Position numbers and translations under genes: made by a program
Part shown: piece after piece, positions 17,325 through 25,968 of the stretch
How positions within the stretch are numbered: position 1 is the first letter of the stretch
How the letters are laid out: each line of letters starts with the position of its first letter
Assembly: GCF_001888805.2 (NCBI RefSeq)
Contig: NZ_CP019113.1
Coordinates: 620,001 to 684,000 of the forward strand
Source of the DNA: Enterobacter sp. SA187
GTDB lineage: Bacteria; Pseudomonadota; Gammaproteobacteria; Enterobacterales; Enterobacteriaceae
Direction: 5' to 3'
Length of the DNA: 64,000 nt
Notes under the pieces: generated by a model
What the model was told of the DNA's origin: nothing
Seen by the model: the letters and a program-made list of their open reading frames with translations, nothing else
Databases searched by the model: none

Positions 17325-18263
17325 TTACTGGTTAACGAACTCTTCGCCCAGCTGAATGTCTTTTTTCAGCGTTTCCAGCATGCCTTCCATCGCGCTTTGT
17401 TCAAAGGCGCTCAGTGTGCCGATGGACTGACGCTCTTCCACGCCATTTTTGCCCAGCAGCAGCGGCTGCGAGAAGAAGCGGGCGTGTTCGCCATCGCCTT
17501 CAACATATGCGCATTCCACCACGCCTTTTTCACCTGACAGCGCACGCACCAGCGATAAACCAAAGCGCGCAGCGGCCTGACCCATCGACAGCGTAGCGGA
17601 ACCGCCACCGGCCTTCGCTTCCACCACTTCAGTACCCGCGTTCTGGATACGTTTGGTCAGATCGGCCACTTCCTGATCGGTAAAGCTCACGCCCGGGATC
17701 TGCGACAGCAGCGGCAGAATGGTCACGCCAGAGTGTCCGCCGATAACCGGCACTTCCACCTCACCCGGTTGCTTGCCTTTCAGCTCAGCAACAAAGGTGT
17801 TGGAACGGATGATGTCCAGCGTGGTGACGCCAAACAGTTTGTTCTTGTCGTAAACACCGGCTTTTTTCAGCACTTCTGCCGCGATAGCGACGGTGGTGTT
17901 TACCGGGTTGGTGATGATACCCACACAGGCGCCCGGACAGGTTTTCGCCACCTGGCTGACCAGATTCTTCACGATACCGGCGTTAACGTTGAACAGATCG
18001 GAGCGATCCATCCCTGGCTTACGGGCAACGCCTGCGGAGATCAGCACCACGTCCGCGCCTTCCAGCGCAGGGGTGGCGTCTTCGCCGGAGAAACCTTTAA
18101 TTTTTACAGCGGTAGGGATATGACTCAAATCAACTGCCACGCCTGGCGTAACCGGCGCGATGTCGTACAGAGAGAGTTCCGAGCCTGAAGGCAGTTGGGT
18201 CTTGAGAAGAAGGGCAAGCGCCTGGCCGATACCACCTGCCGCGCCGAGGACTGCAACTTTCAT
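17325..18263 (-). CDS. mdh: Malate dehydrogenase
   Basis: 312 residues. NAD-binding GAAGGIGQ lies at the N-terminus. Substrate arginines are in ARKPGMDRSDLFNVN, and the catalytic His is in GGHSGVTILPL. It interconverts malate and oxaloacetate in the TCA cycle. The ATG has AAGGAG at good spacing. Divergent from argR across 417 bases; in E. coli expression responds to ArcA and CRP, but I did not assign those sites here. Confidence 0.98.
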   Translation of the reverse strand: MKVAVLGAAGGIGQALALLLKTQLPSGSELSLYDIAPVTPGVAVDLSHIPTAVKIKGFSGEDATPALEGADVVLISAGVARKPGMDRSDLFNVNAGIVKNLVSQVAKTCPGACVGIITNPVNTTVAIAAEVLKKAGVYDKNKLFGVTTLDIIRSNTFVAELKGKQPGEVEVPVIGGHSGVTILPLLSQIPGVSFTDQEVADLTKRIQNAGTEVVEAKAGGGSATLSMGQAAARFGLSLVRALSGEKGVVECAYVEGDGEHARFFSQPLLLGKNGVEERQSIGTLSAFEQSAMEGMLETLKKDIQLGEEFVNQ

Positions 18264-18680
18264 CCTAAACTCCTTATTATGGTAAGGTAAATATGTTGAA
18301 ACCGTTGCTGGCGACCTTTAAAACTTCGGTAAATGTTAACAATATCCATGACAAAAGAATGCGGCCTCGCACGCTTTTAGCATCATTCACTTCCTGTTGC
18401 CCTTTGGGGGAAACTGCATGGCTTTATAGCGTCAGCAACCGAGCCGTGGCGGTACAATACACCCACTAAAGCCCTCAAAACAACATCAATTTGATAACAT
18501 TTAATTTACTTTTAACCAAATCAGAGACACGTGACGCAGGCATGTTTATCGATAACGTTTTTTGATAAAATCCCGCCCTTTCATTACATTATTTCAGCCT
18601 TTAATCAGGCTGAGAATTTGCATAAAAATTCATTTATATGCATAATAATGGTGTTTCTCTCGCCATTCCACGGGTGACTT
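18264..18680. other. Divergent mdh/argR control region
   Basis: 417 bases between divergent starts. The argR-proximal end holds the argR promoter and ARG boxes (18617-18652). The mdh side has AT-rich hexamers on the minus strand but no pair I would defend. No ORF seen. Confidence 0.6.
18617..18652 (+). promoter_or_regulatory. argR promoter overlaid by tandem ARG boxes
   Basis: A -35 TTGCAT (18618-18623) and -10 CATAAT (18641-18646) are exactly 17 bases apart. The same bases form two ARG-box-like palindromes, TTTGCATAAAAATTCATT and TATGCATAATAATGG. Bound ArgR would cover both hexamers, giving autorepression as in E. coli. Confidence 0.85.
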
Positions 18681-19151
18681 ATGCGAAGTTCGGCCAAACA
18701 AGAAGAATTAATTAAAGCGTTTAAAGCGCTGCTTAAAGAAGAAAAATTCAGCTCCCAGGGTGAAATCGTGCTCGCATTGCAGGAGCAGGGTTTCGATAAC
18801 ATCAACCAGTCTAAAGTCTCGCGCATGCTGACCAAATTTGGTGCGGTACGCACCCGCAACGCGAAGATGGAGATGGTGTACTGCCTGCCTGCCGAGCTGG
18901 GCGTTCCGACGACTTCCAGCCCGCTGAAGAACCTGGTGCTGGATATTGATTACAACGCGGCAGTAGTGGTTATTCACACCAGTCCGGGCGCGGCGCAGCT
19001 GATTGCCCGTCTGCTGGACTCCTTAGGCAAGTCGGAAGGTATTCTCGGCACCATCGCCGGTGATGATACGATTTTCACCACGCCGGCCAGCGGCTTTACT
19101 GTCAAAGAGCTGTATGAAGCGATCCTTGTGCTATTTGAGCAGGAGCTGTAA
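18681..19151 (+). CDS. argR: Arginine repressor
   Basis: 156 residues. The N-terminal winged helix (GEIVLALQEQGFDNINQSKVSRMLTKFG) binds ARG boxes. The C-terminal domain with GTIAGDDTIF forms the hexamer and the arginine sites. It represses arginine biosynthesis genes when arginine is plentiful and assists XerCD recombination at cer in E. coli. Its own promoter carries ARG boxes. Confidence 0.98.
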   Translation: MRSSAKQEELIKAFKALLKEEKFSSQGEIVLALQEQGFDNINQSKVSRMLTKFGAVRTRNAKMEMVYCLPAELGVPTTSSPLKNLVLDIDYNAAVVVIHTSPGAAQLIARLLDSLGKSEGILGTIAGDDTIFTTPASGFTVKELYEAILVLFEQEL

Positions 19152-19520
19152 AAACCACCTCATCAACGGGTAGCTATTGGGGGATACCACTGCGGTTTTC
19201 CCCTTTTCCGCTATTTATCACCCACATTTCTTTAACAGAAAGTGCGATTTTCTGTCCCATTACATTCACCCAGTGAATAAAACCGCACAAAAAATCAAAA
19301 TCATCTATCACTCTGATTTTTATATTGATCCTTTCCGCGCGTGACAAAAATTCGCCATTTTTAATGCTTTTCAGGAATAAAAAGAGTTAATTTTGTAACC
19401 AAAACCACACTGAAACCATTAGCATGGTATTAATTATTCGCGTGATTAGTGTATACTTGATTCTGTGATGAAGGTCACAAAGAAAGGCCTTCAGTAAAAG
19501 AATTCGACGAGGTAAACAAC
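19152..19520. other. Gap between argR and yhcN
   Basis: 369 bases, AT-rich, no ORF. Contains a perfect CRP-type site at 19464-19479 and a TATACT hexamer at 19452-19457 in front of yhcN. No clear argR terminator was found. Confidence 0.6.
19464..19479. promoter_or_regulatory. CRP-type binding site upstream of yhcN
   Basis: TGTGATGAAGGTCACA has both half-sites of the CRP consensus (TGTGA-N6-TCACA) without mismatch, centred about 49 bases before the yhcN start. If the TATACT at 19452-19457 is the -10, the site lies downstream of it and binding would repress; otherwise it could activate. Confidence 0.7.
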
Positions 19521-19784
19521 ATGAAAATCAAAACCACTGTAGCCGCCCTGAGCATCCTTTCCGTCCTGTCCTTCGGCGCATCTGCCGCGAACGTTATCGG
19601 CAGCGATCAGGCACAGGCCCGCCAGTCAATCGGTACCGTTTCCGTCGGTGGCGTTAACTCCTCTCCGATGGATATGCGTGCCGCACTGGATAAAAAAGCT
19701 CAGCAAGAAGGTGCGTCTTCTTACCGCATTATCGAAGCACGTACCGGTGACAGCTGGCACGCCACTGCTGAACTCTATAAATAA
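19521..19784 (+). CDS. yhcN: Stress-induced periplasmic protein YhcN (DUF1471/BhsA-McbA family)
   Basis: 87 residues: a signal peptide (MKIKTTVAALSILSVLSFGASA) and a DUF1471 domain ending SYRIIEARTGDSWHATAELYK. Family members are small periplasmic proteins linked to acid, peroxide and biofilm stress; E. coli yhcN is induced by cytoplasmic acidification. The ATG follows GACGAGGT. A strong terminator lies just downstream. Confidence 0.95.
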   Translation: MKIKTTVAALSILSVLSFGASAANVIGSDQAQARQSIGTVSVGGVNSSPMDMRAALDKKAQQEGASSYRIIEARTGDSWHATAELYK

Positions 19785-19808
19785 TTCCCTCCGTAGTGCT
19801 ATATGATT

Positions 19809-19834
19809 GCCCCTGCCCTGCAGGGGCTTTTTTG
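19809..19834 (+). terminator. Terminator of yhcN
   Basis: GCCCCTGC / GCAGGGGC, 8-bp stem with a 3-base loop, followed by six T. Confidence 0.92.
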
Positions 19835-19836
19835 TT

Positions 19837-20112
19837 TCAGGCCCGCACGTTGAAGCGCAGCGCCCCTTCCAGTTCTTCTTCTGCTTCATCAAATAGCAGG
19901 ATCAGCGCGCCATAGCGCCGACGCTCTTTATCCGCCAGATGCAGAAACTCGATCTCCAGCGGTACGGGTAAAGCGCCCCCTGTCACCACATCCCAGAGAG
20001 AATCCAGATCGTGCACCTTTGCCCGCTCAATATTAAAGGCGCGCGCAAATTCACGGTAAAAATCCGTCTGGTCCTCAATCTCATCAAAATCAAAAGTGTA
20101 GATAGTATTCAT
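19837..20112 (-). CDS. yhcO: Barstar-family protein YhcO
   Basis: 91 residues of the barstar (RNase inhibitor) family: FDFDEIEDQTDFYREFARAF, DLDSLWDVVTGG and the acidic helix FDEAEEELEGAL. No barnase-like partner lies nearby, and the physiological target of YhcO is unknown. The start at 20110-20112 (MNTIYTFDF) fits E. coli; the frame is open seven codons upstream. Transcribed on the minus strand, convergent with yhcN. Confidence 0.93.
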   Translation of the reverse strand: MNTIYTFDFDEIEDQTDFYREFARAFNIERAKVHDLDSLWDVVTGGALPVPLEIEFLHLADKERRRYGALILLFDEAEEELEGALRFNVRA

Positions 20113-20158
20113 TGCCAGCCATCCCGCGCGCACGGGCGGCGAGAGCCGCCGCTGATGT

Positions 20159-21613
20159 TTATAATCCCCCCAGATGCAGGGTTTTCACTTCCATAAATTC
20201 TTCCAGCCCCAGCACCGAGCCTTCGCGACCCAGCCCTGACTCTTTTACGCCGCCGAAGGGGGCCAGCTCGGTCGAAACCGCACACTCGTTGACGCCAATC
20301 ATGCCGCTTTCAATGGCCTGCGAGACACGGAATACCCGCGCCAGATTTTGCGTATAGAAATAGGCCGCAAGGCCGAACGGCGTATCGTTGGCGCGGCGGA
20401 TCACCTCTTCTTCCGAGGTAAAGCGGAAGCAGGCGGCCAGCGGCCCGAACGTTTCCTCGGCGGCCAGCTTCATGCCATCGCTACAGTCGCCCAGTACCGT
20501 CGGCTCCCAGAAATTGCCGCCCAGCGCATGCGCTTTACCGCCTGCCAGCACTTTCGCGCCTTTCGCCACGGCATCCTCGACGTGTTCGCGTACCTTATCT
20601 ACTGCGGAAGGTTCAATCAGCGGGCCGACCACCACGCCCTCTTCCACGCCATTACCCACTTTCAGAGCGCTGACGGCGCTCGCCAGCTTGCTGACAAAGG
20701 TGTCATACACTGACTCATGGATATAAAAACGGTTAACGCTGACGCACACCTGCCCGGCGTTACGGAATTTATTGGCAATCGCCCCCTGCACTGCCGCGTC
20801 AATATCAGCATCTTCGAAGACGATATAGGGCGCGTTGCCGCCCAGCTCCATCGACACCTTTTTCATGGTGTCCGCCGCGTTGCGCATCAGCGTTTTGCCA
20901 ACCGCCGTCGATCCGGTAAAGGAGATTTTGCGCACCTCCGGACTGGCCATAATGGCGTCGCTGATTTCCGCCGTGGTGCCTGCCACGGCGTTCAGTACGC
21001 CATCCGGCACCCCGGCTTTTTTCGCCAGCTGGATCAGGGCAAAGGCGCTGAGCGGCGTATTATTTGCAGGTTTGATCAAAGCAGTGCAGCCTGCCGCCAG
21101 CGCCGGGCCGAGCTTACGGGTCAGCATCGCCATCGGGAAGTTCCATGGCGTGATCGCCGCCACTACGCCCACCGGTTCGCGGGTGGCAAAGATGCGTGAG
21201 CCCGCTTTGGCAGGCGGGATGATTTCGCCGTTGGCGCGCTTGGCCTGCTCAGCAAACCATTGAATAAAGCTGGCGGCATAGTCCACTTCGCCTTCCGCTT
21301 CTTTCAGTGGTTTGCCCTGTTCGGCGGTCATCAGCTGTCCCAGCCAGCTTTTATTCTCGATAATCAGTTCATACCAGCGATAGAGGATCGCAGAGCGTTC
21401 TTTAGCGGTTTTCGCGCGCCAGGCGGGAAAGGCACGGCTGGCGGCGGCAATGGCCTCTTCCGTCTCTTTCTTACCGGCTTTCGCGACTTTCGCTATGACC
21501 TCGCCCGTTGCCGGGTTGGTGACCTCAAAGGTCGTTTCCAGTTTTTTCCATACTCCATCAACAAAATAACCTGTCTGGAATAGCGCATGATCCTGAAGTG
21601 CCTGCGTTGTCAT
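20159..21613 (-). CDS. NAD(P)-dependent aldehyde dehydrogenase, succinate-semialdehyde dehydrogenase-like
   Basis: 484 residues, ALDH superfamily, GabD-like. It shows the cofactor motif FTGSTAVG (232-239), catalytic Glu256 (MELGGNAP) and catalytic Cys290 (NAGQVCVSVNR). It closely resembles E. coli GabD in length and motifs, so oxidation of succinate semialdehyde or a similar short aldehyde is likely; the true substrate is not proven. The start at 21611-21613 follows AGGAGG. E. coli K-12 has no gene here between yhcO and aaeB. It lies downstream of aaeXAB on the same strand but behind a terminator. Confidence 0.9.
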   Translation of the reverse strand: MTTQALQDHALFQTGYFVDGVWKKLETTFEVTNPATGEVIAKVAKAGKKETEEAIAAASRAFPAWRAKTAKERSAILYRWYELIIENKSWLGQLMTAEQGKPLKEAEGEVDYAASFIQWFAEQAKRANGEIIPPAKAGSRIFATREPVGVVAAITPWNFPMAMLTRKLGPALAAGCTALIKPANNTPLSAFALIQLAKKAGVPDGVLNAVAGTTAEISDAIMASPEVRKISFTGSTAVGKTLMRNAADTMKKVSMELGGNAPYIVFEDADIDAAVQGAIANKFRNAGQVCVSVNRFYIHESVYDTFVSKLASAVSALKVGNGVEEGVVVGPLIEPSAVDKVREHVEDAVAKGAKVLAGGKAHALGGNFWEPTVLGDCSDGMKLAAEETFGPLAACFRFTSEEEVIRRANDTPFGLAAYFYTQNLARVFRVSQAIESGMIGVNECAVSTELAPFGGVKESGLGREGSVLGLEEFMEVKTLHLGGL

Positions 21614-21662
21614 ATATCCTCCTGAGCCTCGGTTTTCGGGCAATGAAGTTAAGTATAGCCAT

Positions 21663-21690
21663 AAAAAAACCGACGCTTCTGGCGTCGGTT
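21663..21690 (-). terminator. Terminator of aaeXAB
   Basis: AACCGACGC / GCGTCGGTT stem followed on the minus strand by seven T, 7 bases after the aaeB stop. Confidence 0.9.
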
Positions 21691-21697
21691 TGTGGGC

Positions 21698-23665
21698 TTA
21701 ACTGTCAGTCAGCGCATGCTGATATTTGTGGAGCATATCCACCAGCCGCTTCACAGGATGAGTGACCTGATCCGGCGCGGAGCAGCTGTGCAGCTTCTCC
21801 TGATACACATCAAGCTCACCCAGCAGCTGCGTAAAGTAGCGCCGCCGTTTGTGGTCGCTGGTGGCCGACATCACCTGATCCGCCGTGCGTCGTAACTGGC
21901 GATGCCAGGCCGACAGCTCGGCGTTCACCGGTACCGGAGCGTCACGCAGGCGCTGGTGGGCGATGATCAGCGTCAGCGCCAGACGGAATTTGGCGACATC
22001 ATCCGGAAATTTGCTCAGCAGTAAAAACAACTGCTGATATAGCGCCGGCAGATGGTTTTCTTTACGTCGGGCGGTATTGGTGGTCAGGGACGATACCGCC
22101 GCGGACATAAACTGATTGAGCAGCATCCGTCCGGTACGTGCGCGGGAGTTATCCCGCACCAGCACAATCACCGTGAACGCCAGGATACAGCCGACAATCT
22201 GCCCCAGCGCGCTGTCAAGAAAGCGGCTGAATTCAAAGGTCATCGGGTTATCCAGCACAATAATATTGATGGTGCTCGCCAGCGCGCCAAGGGATCCCAG
22301 CCGCCGTTTCTGCACTTCAATGCCGATAAAGAAGGCCAGCACCGCAAGGCTGATGCACAGCAACAGCATGCTTTGCTGCGTGGAGGGGATCACCACCAAG
22401 AAGTAGAACGCCCCCAGGGGTAAGGCCGCCAGCGTACCGTACACAAAATCAATCGCCACCATGCGCGGGTTAGGCAGGCGCATCGCCAGCGAGGTCACCA
22501 CCGCGATCATCACCATCGCGCCGTTACCCGAGGTCCAGCCCGTCCACAGCCAGAACAGCGTGCCGAGAATACAGGAGAGCGTGGTGCGCCAGAAGTTCAC
22601 CATCGCATGATGGCGCTCGGCGGACCCGGCTTTAACCACAGTTTCGCCTTCCAGCACCTCTTCTTCCGTGGCGCTGATTTTGGTGTTGCCGATCACCCCG
22701 CGCCTGAGCAGCAGATAGCGCGTTGCCGCCCCGACCCAGCTGTAAATCGTCACCGGCGTGTCGCGTTCGCCGGTCCAGATAATCACCCGGCGTATGCGCT
22801 TGAGCTGTTTATGTACGTCCTGCGCGGTTTCTACCGGCTCCGCAAAGAGTTCGCGGAAGGTGTCGGTCACCGCTTCCGGTCGGGTGTTCTGAATAAGCCA
22901 GGTTTCACAGGCCTGAGTGATCAGCGTCAGCGACAGGGTGTTAATCACTTTCAGCCGCCGGTTCGCCCGCGCCCAGCGGGAGGATTCCATATTCAGGTTG
23001 CTGCGCATCCCTTCCAGCGCCGTGGTACGGCGCACCAGCGCGCCCCAGGCTTTATCCATCTCTTCGCCGCTGCCATGCGCGATGCATAACTGCATCAGCT
23101 GGTATTGCGCCACCAGCAGGCTGTCGAGTTCGCGGTCGATCTCCTGTTTGATGGAGCGGGGTGAAAACAGCAAATCGGCGACGATGGCACAAACGATCCC
23201 CAGTACGATCTCACTGCATCGCTCCACCGCAAACTGCGGCGTGAGTAATGGCTCGTACTGAATGGTGATGACGATGATCAGCGCCGTATAACCCGCCAGT
23301 CCCCAGGCGTAGGAGTTTTCGACACGCACCAGCGAGGAGACCCAGGTACAAAATCCGGCCCAGATACAGCAAACCACCAGCATCAGCAGCGGCGCGCGGA
23401 TCATCAGAATAATGATGGTCAGCGCCGCCACGCAGCCGATAAAGGTGCCGATAATACGCAGCATGCCGCGGTAACGGATCGCCCCGGAGTAAGGTTCTCC
23501 CCCCGCCGCAAACGCCGGGCCTGCGGCAACGATCGCCGCCGTCAGCACTGCCCAGCGTGGGGTTTCAAGCTGGAAGTGAAAGCCGACGAACAGCGCCAGC
23601 ACAATGGCGCACGCCAGTTTCAGGGCGAAGCGAATGTGCTGTGTGGCGATGGAAAAAATGCCCAT
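21698..23665 (-). CDS. aaeB: Aromatic carboxylic acid efflux pump, membrane subunit AaeB
   Basis: 655 residues, FUSC/PET family, close to E. coli AaeB over its whole length. Two clusters of membrane segments (residues about 10-170 and 365-520) are separated by soluble helical regions. With AaeA it exports p-hydroxybenzoate and related aromatic acids. Two Met codons stand side by side; the second is used because E. coli AaeB begins MGIFSIA. Starts directly after aaeA, so probably translationally coupled. Confidence 0.95.
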   Translation of the reverse strand: MGIFSIATQHIRFALKLACAIVLALFVGFHFQLETPRWAVLTAAIVAAGPAFAAGGEPYSGAIRYRGMLRIIGTFIGCVAALTIIILMIRAPLLMLVVCCIWAGFCTWVSSLVRVENSYAWGLAGYTALIIVITIQYEPLLTPQFAVERCSEIVLGIVCAIVADLLFSPRSIKQEIDRELDSLLVAQYQLMQLCIAHGSGEEMDKAWGALVRRTTALEGMRSNLNMESSRWARANRRLKVINTLSLTLITQACETWLIQNTRPEAVTDTFRELFAEPVETAQDVHKQLKRIRRVIIWTGERDTPVTIYSWVGAATRYLLLRRGVIGNTKISATEEEVLEGETVVKAGSAERHHAMVNFWRTTLSCILGTLFWLWTGWTSGNGAMVMIAVVTSLAMRLPNPRMVAIDFVYGTLAALPLGAFYFLVVIPSTQQSMLLLCISLAVLAFFIGIEVQKRRLGSLGALASTINIIVLDNPMTFEFSRFLDSALGQIVGCILAFTVIVLVRDNSRARTGRMLLNQFMSAAVSSLTTNTARRKENHLPALYQQLFLLLSKFPDDVAKFRLALTLIIAHQRLRDAPVPVNAELSAWHRQLRRTADQVMSATSDHKRRRYFTQLLGELDVYQEKLHSCSAPDQVTHPVKRLVDMLHKYQHALTDS

Positions 23666-23670
23666 CATGC

Positions 23671-24603
23671 TTAACCAAACTCACGCAGACGATGAGCCAG
23701 TTTACGGAAGAAGGAGTCCTGGCTTTCGTCCCGGTCTTTTTCACCGGTGATCACCACCGTGGCCGTGGTCCCGGCGGGCCAGACATTCTCTTTCTGATTG
23801 TCCAGGCGAATACGCACCGGCACGCGTTGCGCCAGGCGGACCCATTCAAGATTGGAGTCAATGGTCGCCATGCCTTTGGCGTCACGGCTGCTGCTGGCGT
23901 TGGTGACCCCGGCGGCGACGCTGTCTACCGTGCCTTTAAGCACCCGGTTACTGCCCAGCGGCGTAATTTCGGCGCGATAGCCGGTTCGCACACCTTCCAG
24001 CTTGGTCTCTTCCATATAGGCGAGTACATAAAATGAATTTTGTTTGACCAGCGCCACCGCCGTCGAACCGCGGGTTATAAATTCCCCGGTATAGACGTTC
24101 AGGTTGGTCACCCAGCCTGCGGCCGGGGCGCGGATAACGGTACGTTCGAGATCGAGTTTTGCCAGATCCAGCGTCGCCTGCGCTTTCGCCTGCTGGTGGA
24201 TCACCGTCTGCAAGACGTTGTTGGACTGCTCGATCTCCTCGCGGGACATCGCCTGGATGCCTAATTTATTACGACGTCCGGCTTCGCGGCGTTTTTCACT
24301 TGCCAGCGCGCGGTAGTACGCCACGTCAGCCTCGGCTTCTTCGACGGCTTTTTGATAGCGCGGCCGGTCGATGGTGAACAGCACCTGGTCTTTCTGCACC
24401 AGCTGGTTATCGTGAACCTTCACATCGGTGATCAGCCCCGCGACATCCGGCGCGATGGCGACCACATCGGCACTAAAACGCGCGTCACGCGTCCATGGCG
24501 ATTCGGTGTAATAGACCCATGCGCGAAAGATGGCGATGAATGCCAGAATAACCATCACCACGGTGATGGCGGTACGGGTAAAATTTCTTGTTAGTGTTTT
24601 CAC
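23671..24603 (-). CDS. aaeA: Aromatic carboxylic acid efflux pump, periplasmic adaptor AaeA
   Basis: 310 residues, HlyD/membrane fusion family. An N-terminal membrane helix (TAITVVMVILAFIAIFRAW) precedes a split lipoyl domain (VAIAPDVAGLITDVKVHDNQLV), a coiled-coil hairpin and a beta-barrel. It bridges AaeB to an outer-membrane channel. Same length as E. coli AaeA, and located between aaeX and aaeB. Confidence 0.97.
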   Translation of the reverse strand: MKTLTRNFTRTAITVVMVILAFIAIFRAWVYYTESPWTRDARFSADVVAIAPDVAGLITDVKVHDNQLVQKDQVLFTIDRPRYQKAVEEAEADVAYYRALASEKRREAGRRNKLGIQAMSREEIEQSNNVLQTVIHQQAKAQATLDLAKLDLERTVIRAPAAGWVTNLNVYTGEFITRGSTAVALVKQNSFYVLAYMEETKLEGVRTGYRAEITPLGSNRVLKGTVDSVAAGVTNASSSRDAKGMATIDSNLEWVRLAQRVPVRIRLDNQKENVWPAGTTATVVITGEKDRDESQDSFFRKLAHRLREFG

Positions 24604-24610
24604 ATCTACC

Positions 24611-24814
24611 TCAGTCGAACAGGCGCGTCAGTAAATAAAATAAGCAGCAATATAGCGCTGTATTAAACAATGCCGGGTGCCAGACAAAGTCATAGATACC
24701 TGTCGGGAGCAGCAGACGGCGCACCAGCCAGAACAGCGCCAGTGATATAAGTAACTCAAAGAATATCGGTGGGAACGACAGACCGAACACCACGACCACG
24801 GGAAACAGACTCAT
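24611..24814 (-). CDS. aaeX: Small membrane protein AaeX (DUF1656)
   Basis: 67 residues with two hydrophobic segments and the conserved GLSFPPIFFELLISLALFWLVRRLL and YDFVWHPALFNTALY stretches. First gene of aaeXAB; its exact role is unknown. The frame extends 14 codons further upstream, but MSLFPVVVVFG is the family start. Confidence 0.94.
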   Translation of the reverse strand: MSLFPVVVVFGLSFPPIFFELLISLALFWLVRRLLLPTGIYDFVWHPALFNTALYCCLFYLLTRLFD

Positions 24815-24957
24815 GTTGACCTTGATTAACGCATGCAGGAGACAATTATTATTCACGTCACCGCAGGGATTAGGGCCAGAAAGGCCAGGCGAGAGTGACG
24901 TATCTATTATTCAGCTAACTATATATTAGCGTAACTGTTATGCTGTCATCTATATAG

Positions 24958-24973
24958 TGTGATCTAAATCACT
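24958..24973. promoter_or_regulatory. CRP-like palindrome upstream of aaeR
   Basis: TGTGATCTAAATCACT contains the dyad GTGAT-N4-ATCAC and differs from the CRP consensus by one base. It ends 18 bases before the aaeR start. In the same aaeX-aaeR gap GCTAA-N7-TTAGC (24914-24930) has the inverted-repeat form of a LysR-type site and could bind AaeR. Confidence 0.55.
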
Positions 24974-24991
24974 TTTAAGCCAGAGTGAACA

Positions 24992-25921
24992 ATGGAACGA
25001 TTAAAACGCATGTCGGTGTTTGCCCGCGTCGTCGAACTGGGTTCGTTCACCGCTGCCGCGCGACAGCTGCATATGAGCGTCTCCTCTATCAGCCAGACCG
25101 TCTCGAAGCTGGAAGATGAGTTGCAAGTGAAGTTGCTTAACCGCAGCACCCGCAGCCTGGCGCTGACCGAAGCCGGTAAAATTTATTATCAGGGCTGCCG
25201 ACGGATGCTGCATGAAGTACAGGACGTGCATGAACAGCTCTACGCTTTTAATAACACGCCCATCGGTACGCTGCGCATCGGCTGTTCTTCAACCATGGCG
25301 CAAAATGTCCTCGCCGGGATGACTGCCCGGATGCTGAAGGATTACCCCGGCCTGACGGTGAATCTGGTGACGGGGATCCCCGCCCCCGATCTTATTGCCG
25401 ACGGGCTGGACGTGGTGATCCGCGTGGGGGCATTGCAGGATTCGAGCCTTTTTTCCCGCCGTCTGGGGGCGATGCCGATGGTGGTGTGCGCCGCGAAAAG
25501 CTATCTGGCGCAGTACGGCATTCCTGAAAAACCCGCCGATCTGAGCAATCACTCCTGGCTGGAGTACAGCGTGCGCCCGGATAACGAATTCGAGCTGATC
25601 GCCCCTGAAGGGCTATCCACGCGCCTGATCCCGCAGGGCCGTTTTGTCACTAACGATCCGATGACGCTAACCCGCTGGCTGACCGCCGGGGCCGGAGTGG
25701 CCTATGTGCCGCTGATGTGGGTGATCGATGAGATCAACCGCGGCACGCTGGAGATCTTATTTCCGCGCTACCAGTCAGATCCACGCCCGGTTTACGCCCT
25801 TTATACCGAAAAGGACAAGCTGCCGCTCAAGGTGCAGGTGTGTATTAACTATCTGACGGATTATTTTGTTGAGGTGGCGAACCTGTTTCAGGCGATGCGC
25901 GGACGGGCGAAAGAGAAATGA
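24992..25921 (+). CDS. aaeR: LysR-type regulator AaeR
   Basis: 309 residues. An N-terminal helix-turn-helix (residues about 18-37, GSFTAAARQLHMSVSSISQT) is followed by a periplasmic-binding-type effector domain. In E. coli AaeR activates aaeXAB in response to aromatic carboxylates. Divergent from aaeX across 177 bases, as usual for LysR regulators and their targets. Confidence 0.96.
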   Translation: MERLKRMSVFARVVELGSFTAAARQLHMSVSSISQTVSKLEDELQVKLLNRSTRSLALTEAGKIYYQGCRRMLHEVQDVHEQLYAFNNTPIGTLRIGCSSTMAQNVLAGMTARMLKDYPGLTVNLVTGIPAPDLIADGLDVVIRVGALQDSSLFSRRLGAMPMVVCAAKSYLAQYGIPEKPADLSNHSWLEYSVRPDNEFELIAPEGLSTRLIPQGRFVTNDPMTLTRWLTAGAGVAYVPLMWVIDEINRGTLEILFPRYQSDPRPVYALYTEKDKLPLKVQVCINYLTDYFVEVANLFQAMRGRAKEK

Positions 25922-25926
25922 TGTAG

Positions 25927-25952
25927 GCCCGGCAAGCGCAGCGCCGCCGGGC
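25927..25952. repeat. REP element between aaeR and tldD
   Basis: GCCCGGC / GCCGGGC inverted repeat with a GC-rich 12-base loop (AAGCGCAGCGCC), preceded by GTAG. This is the enterobacterial REP form and lies between two convergent genes, where REP units often occur. Confidence 0.75.
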
Positions 25953-25968
25953 AATTTCACGCAATAAA

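Noticed and set aside
18605..18859. 84-codon frame antisense to the argR start
   Set aside because: Lies over the ARG boxes and the conserved DNA-binding domain of argR; no independent support.
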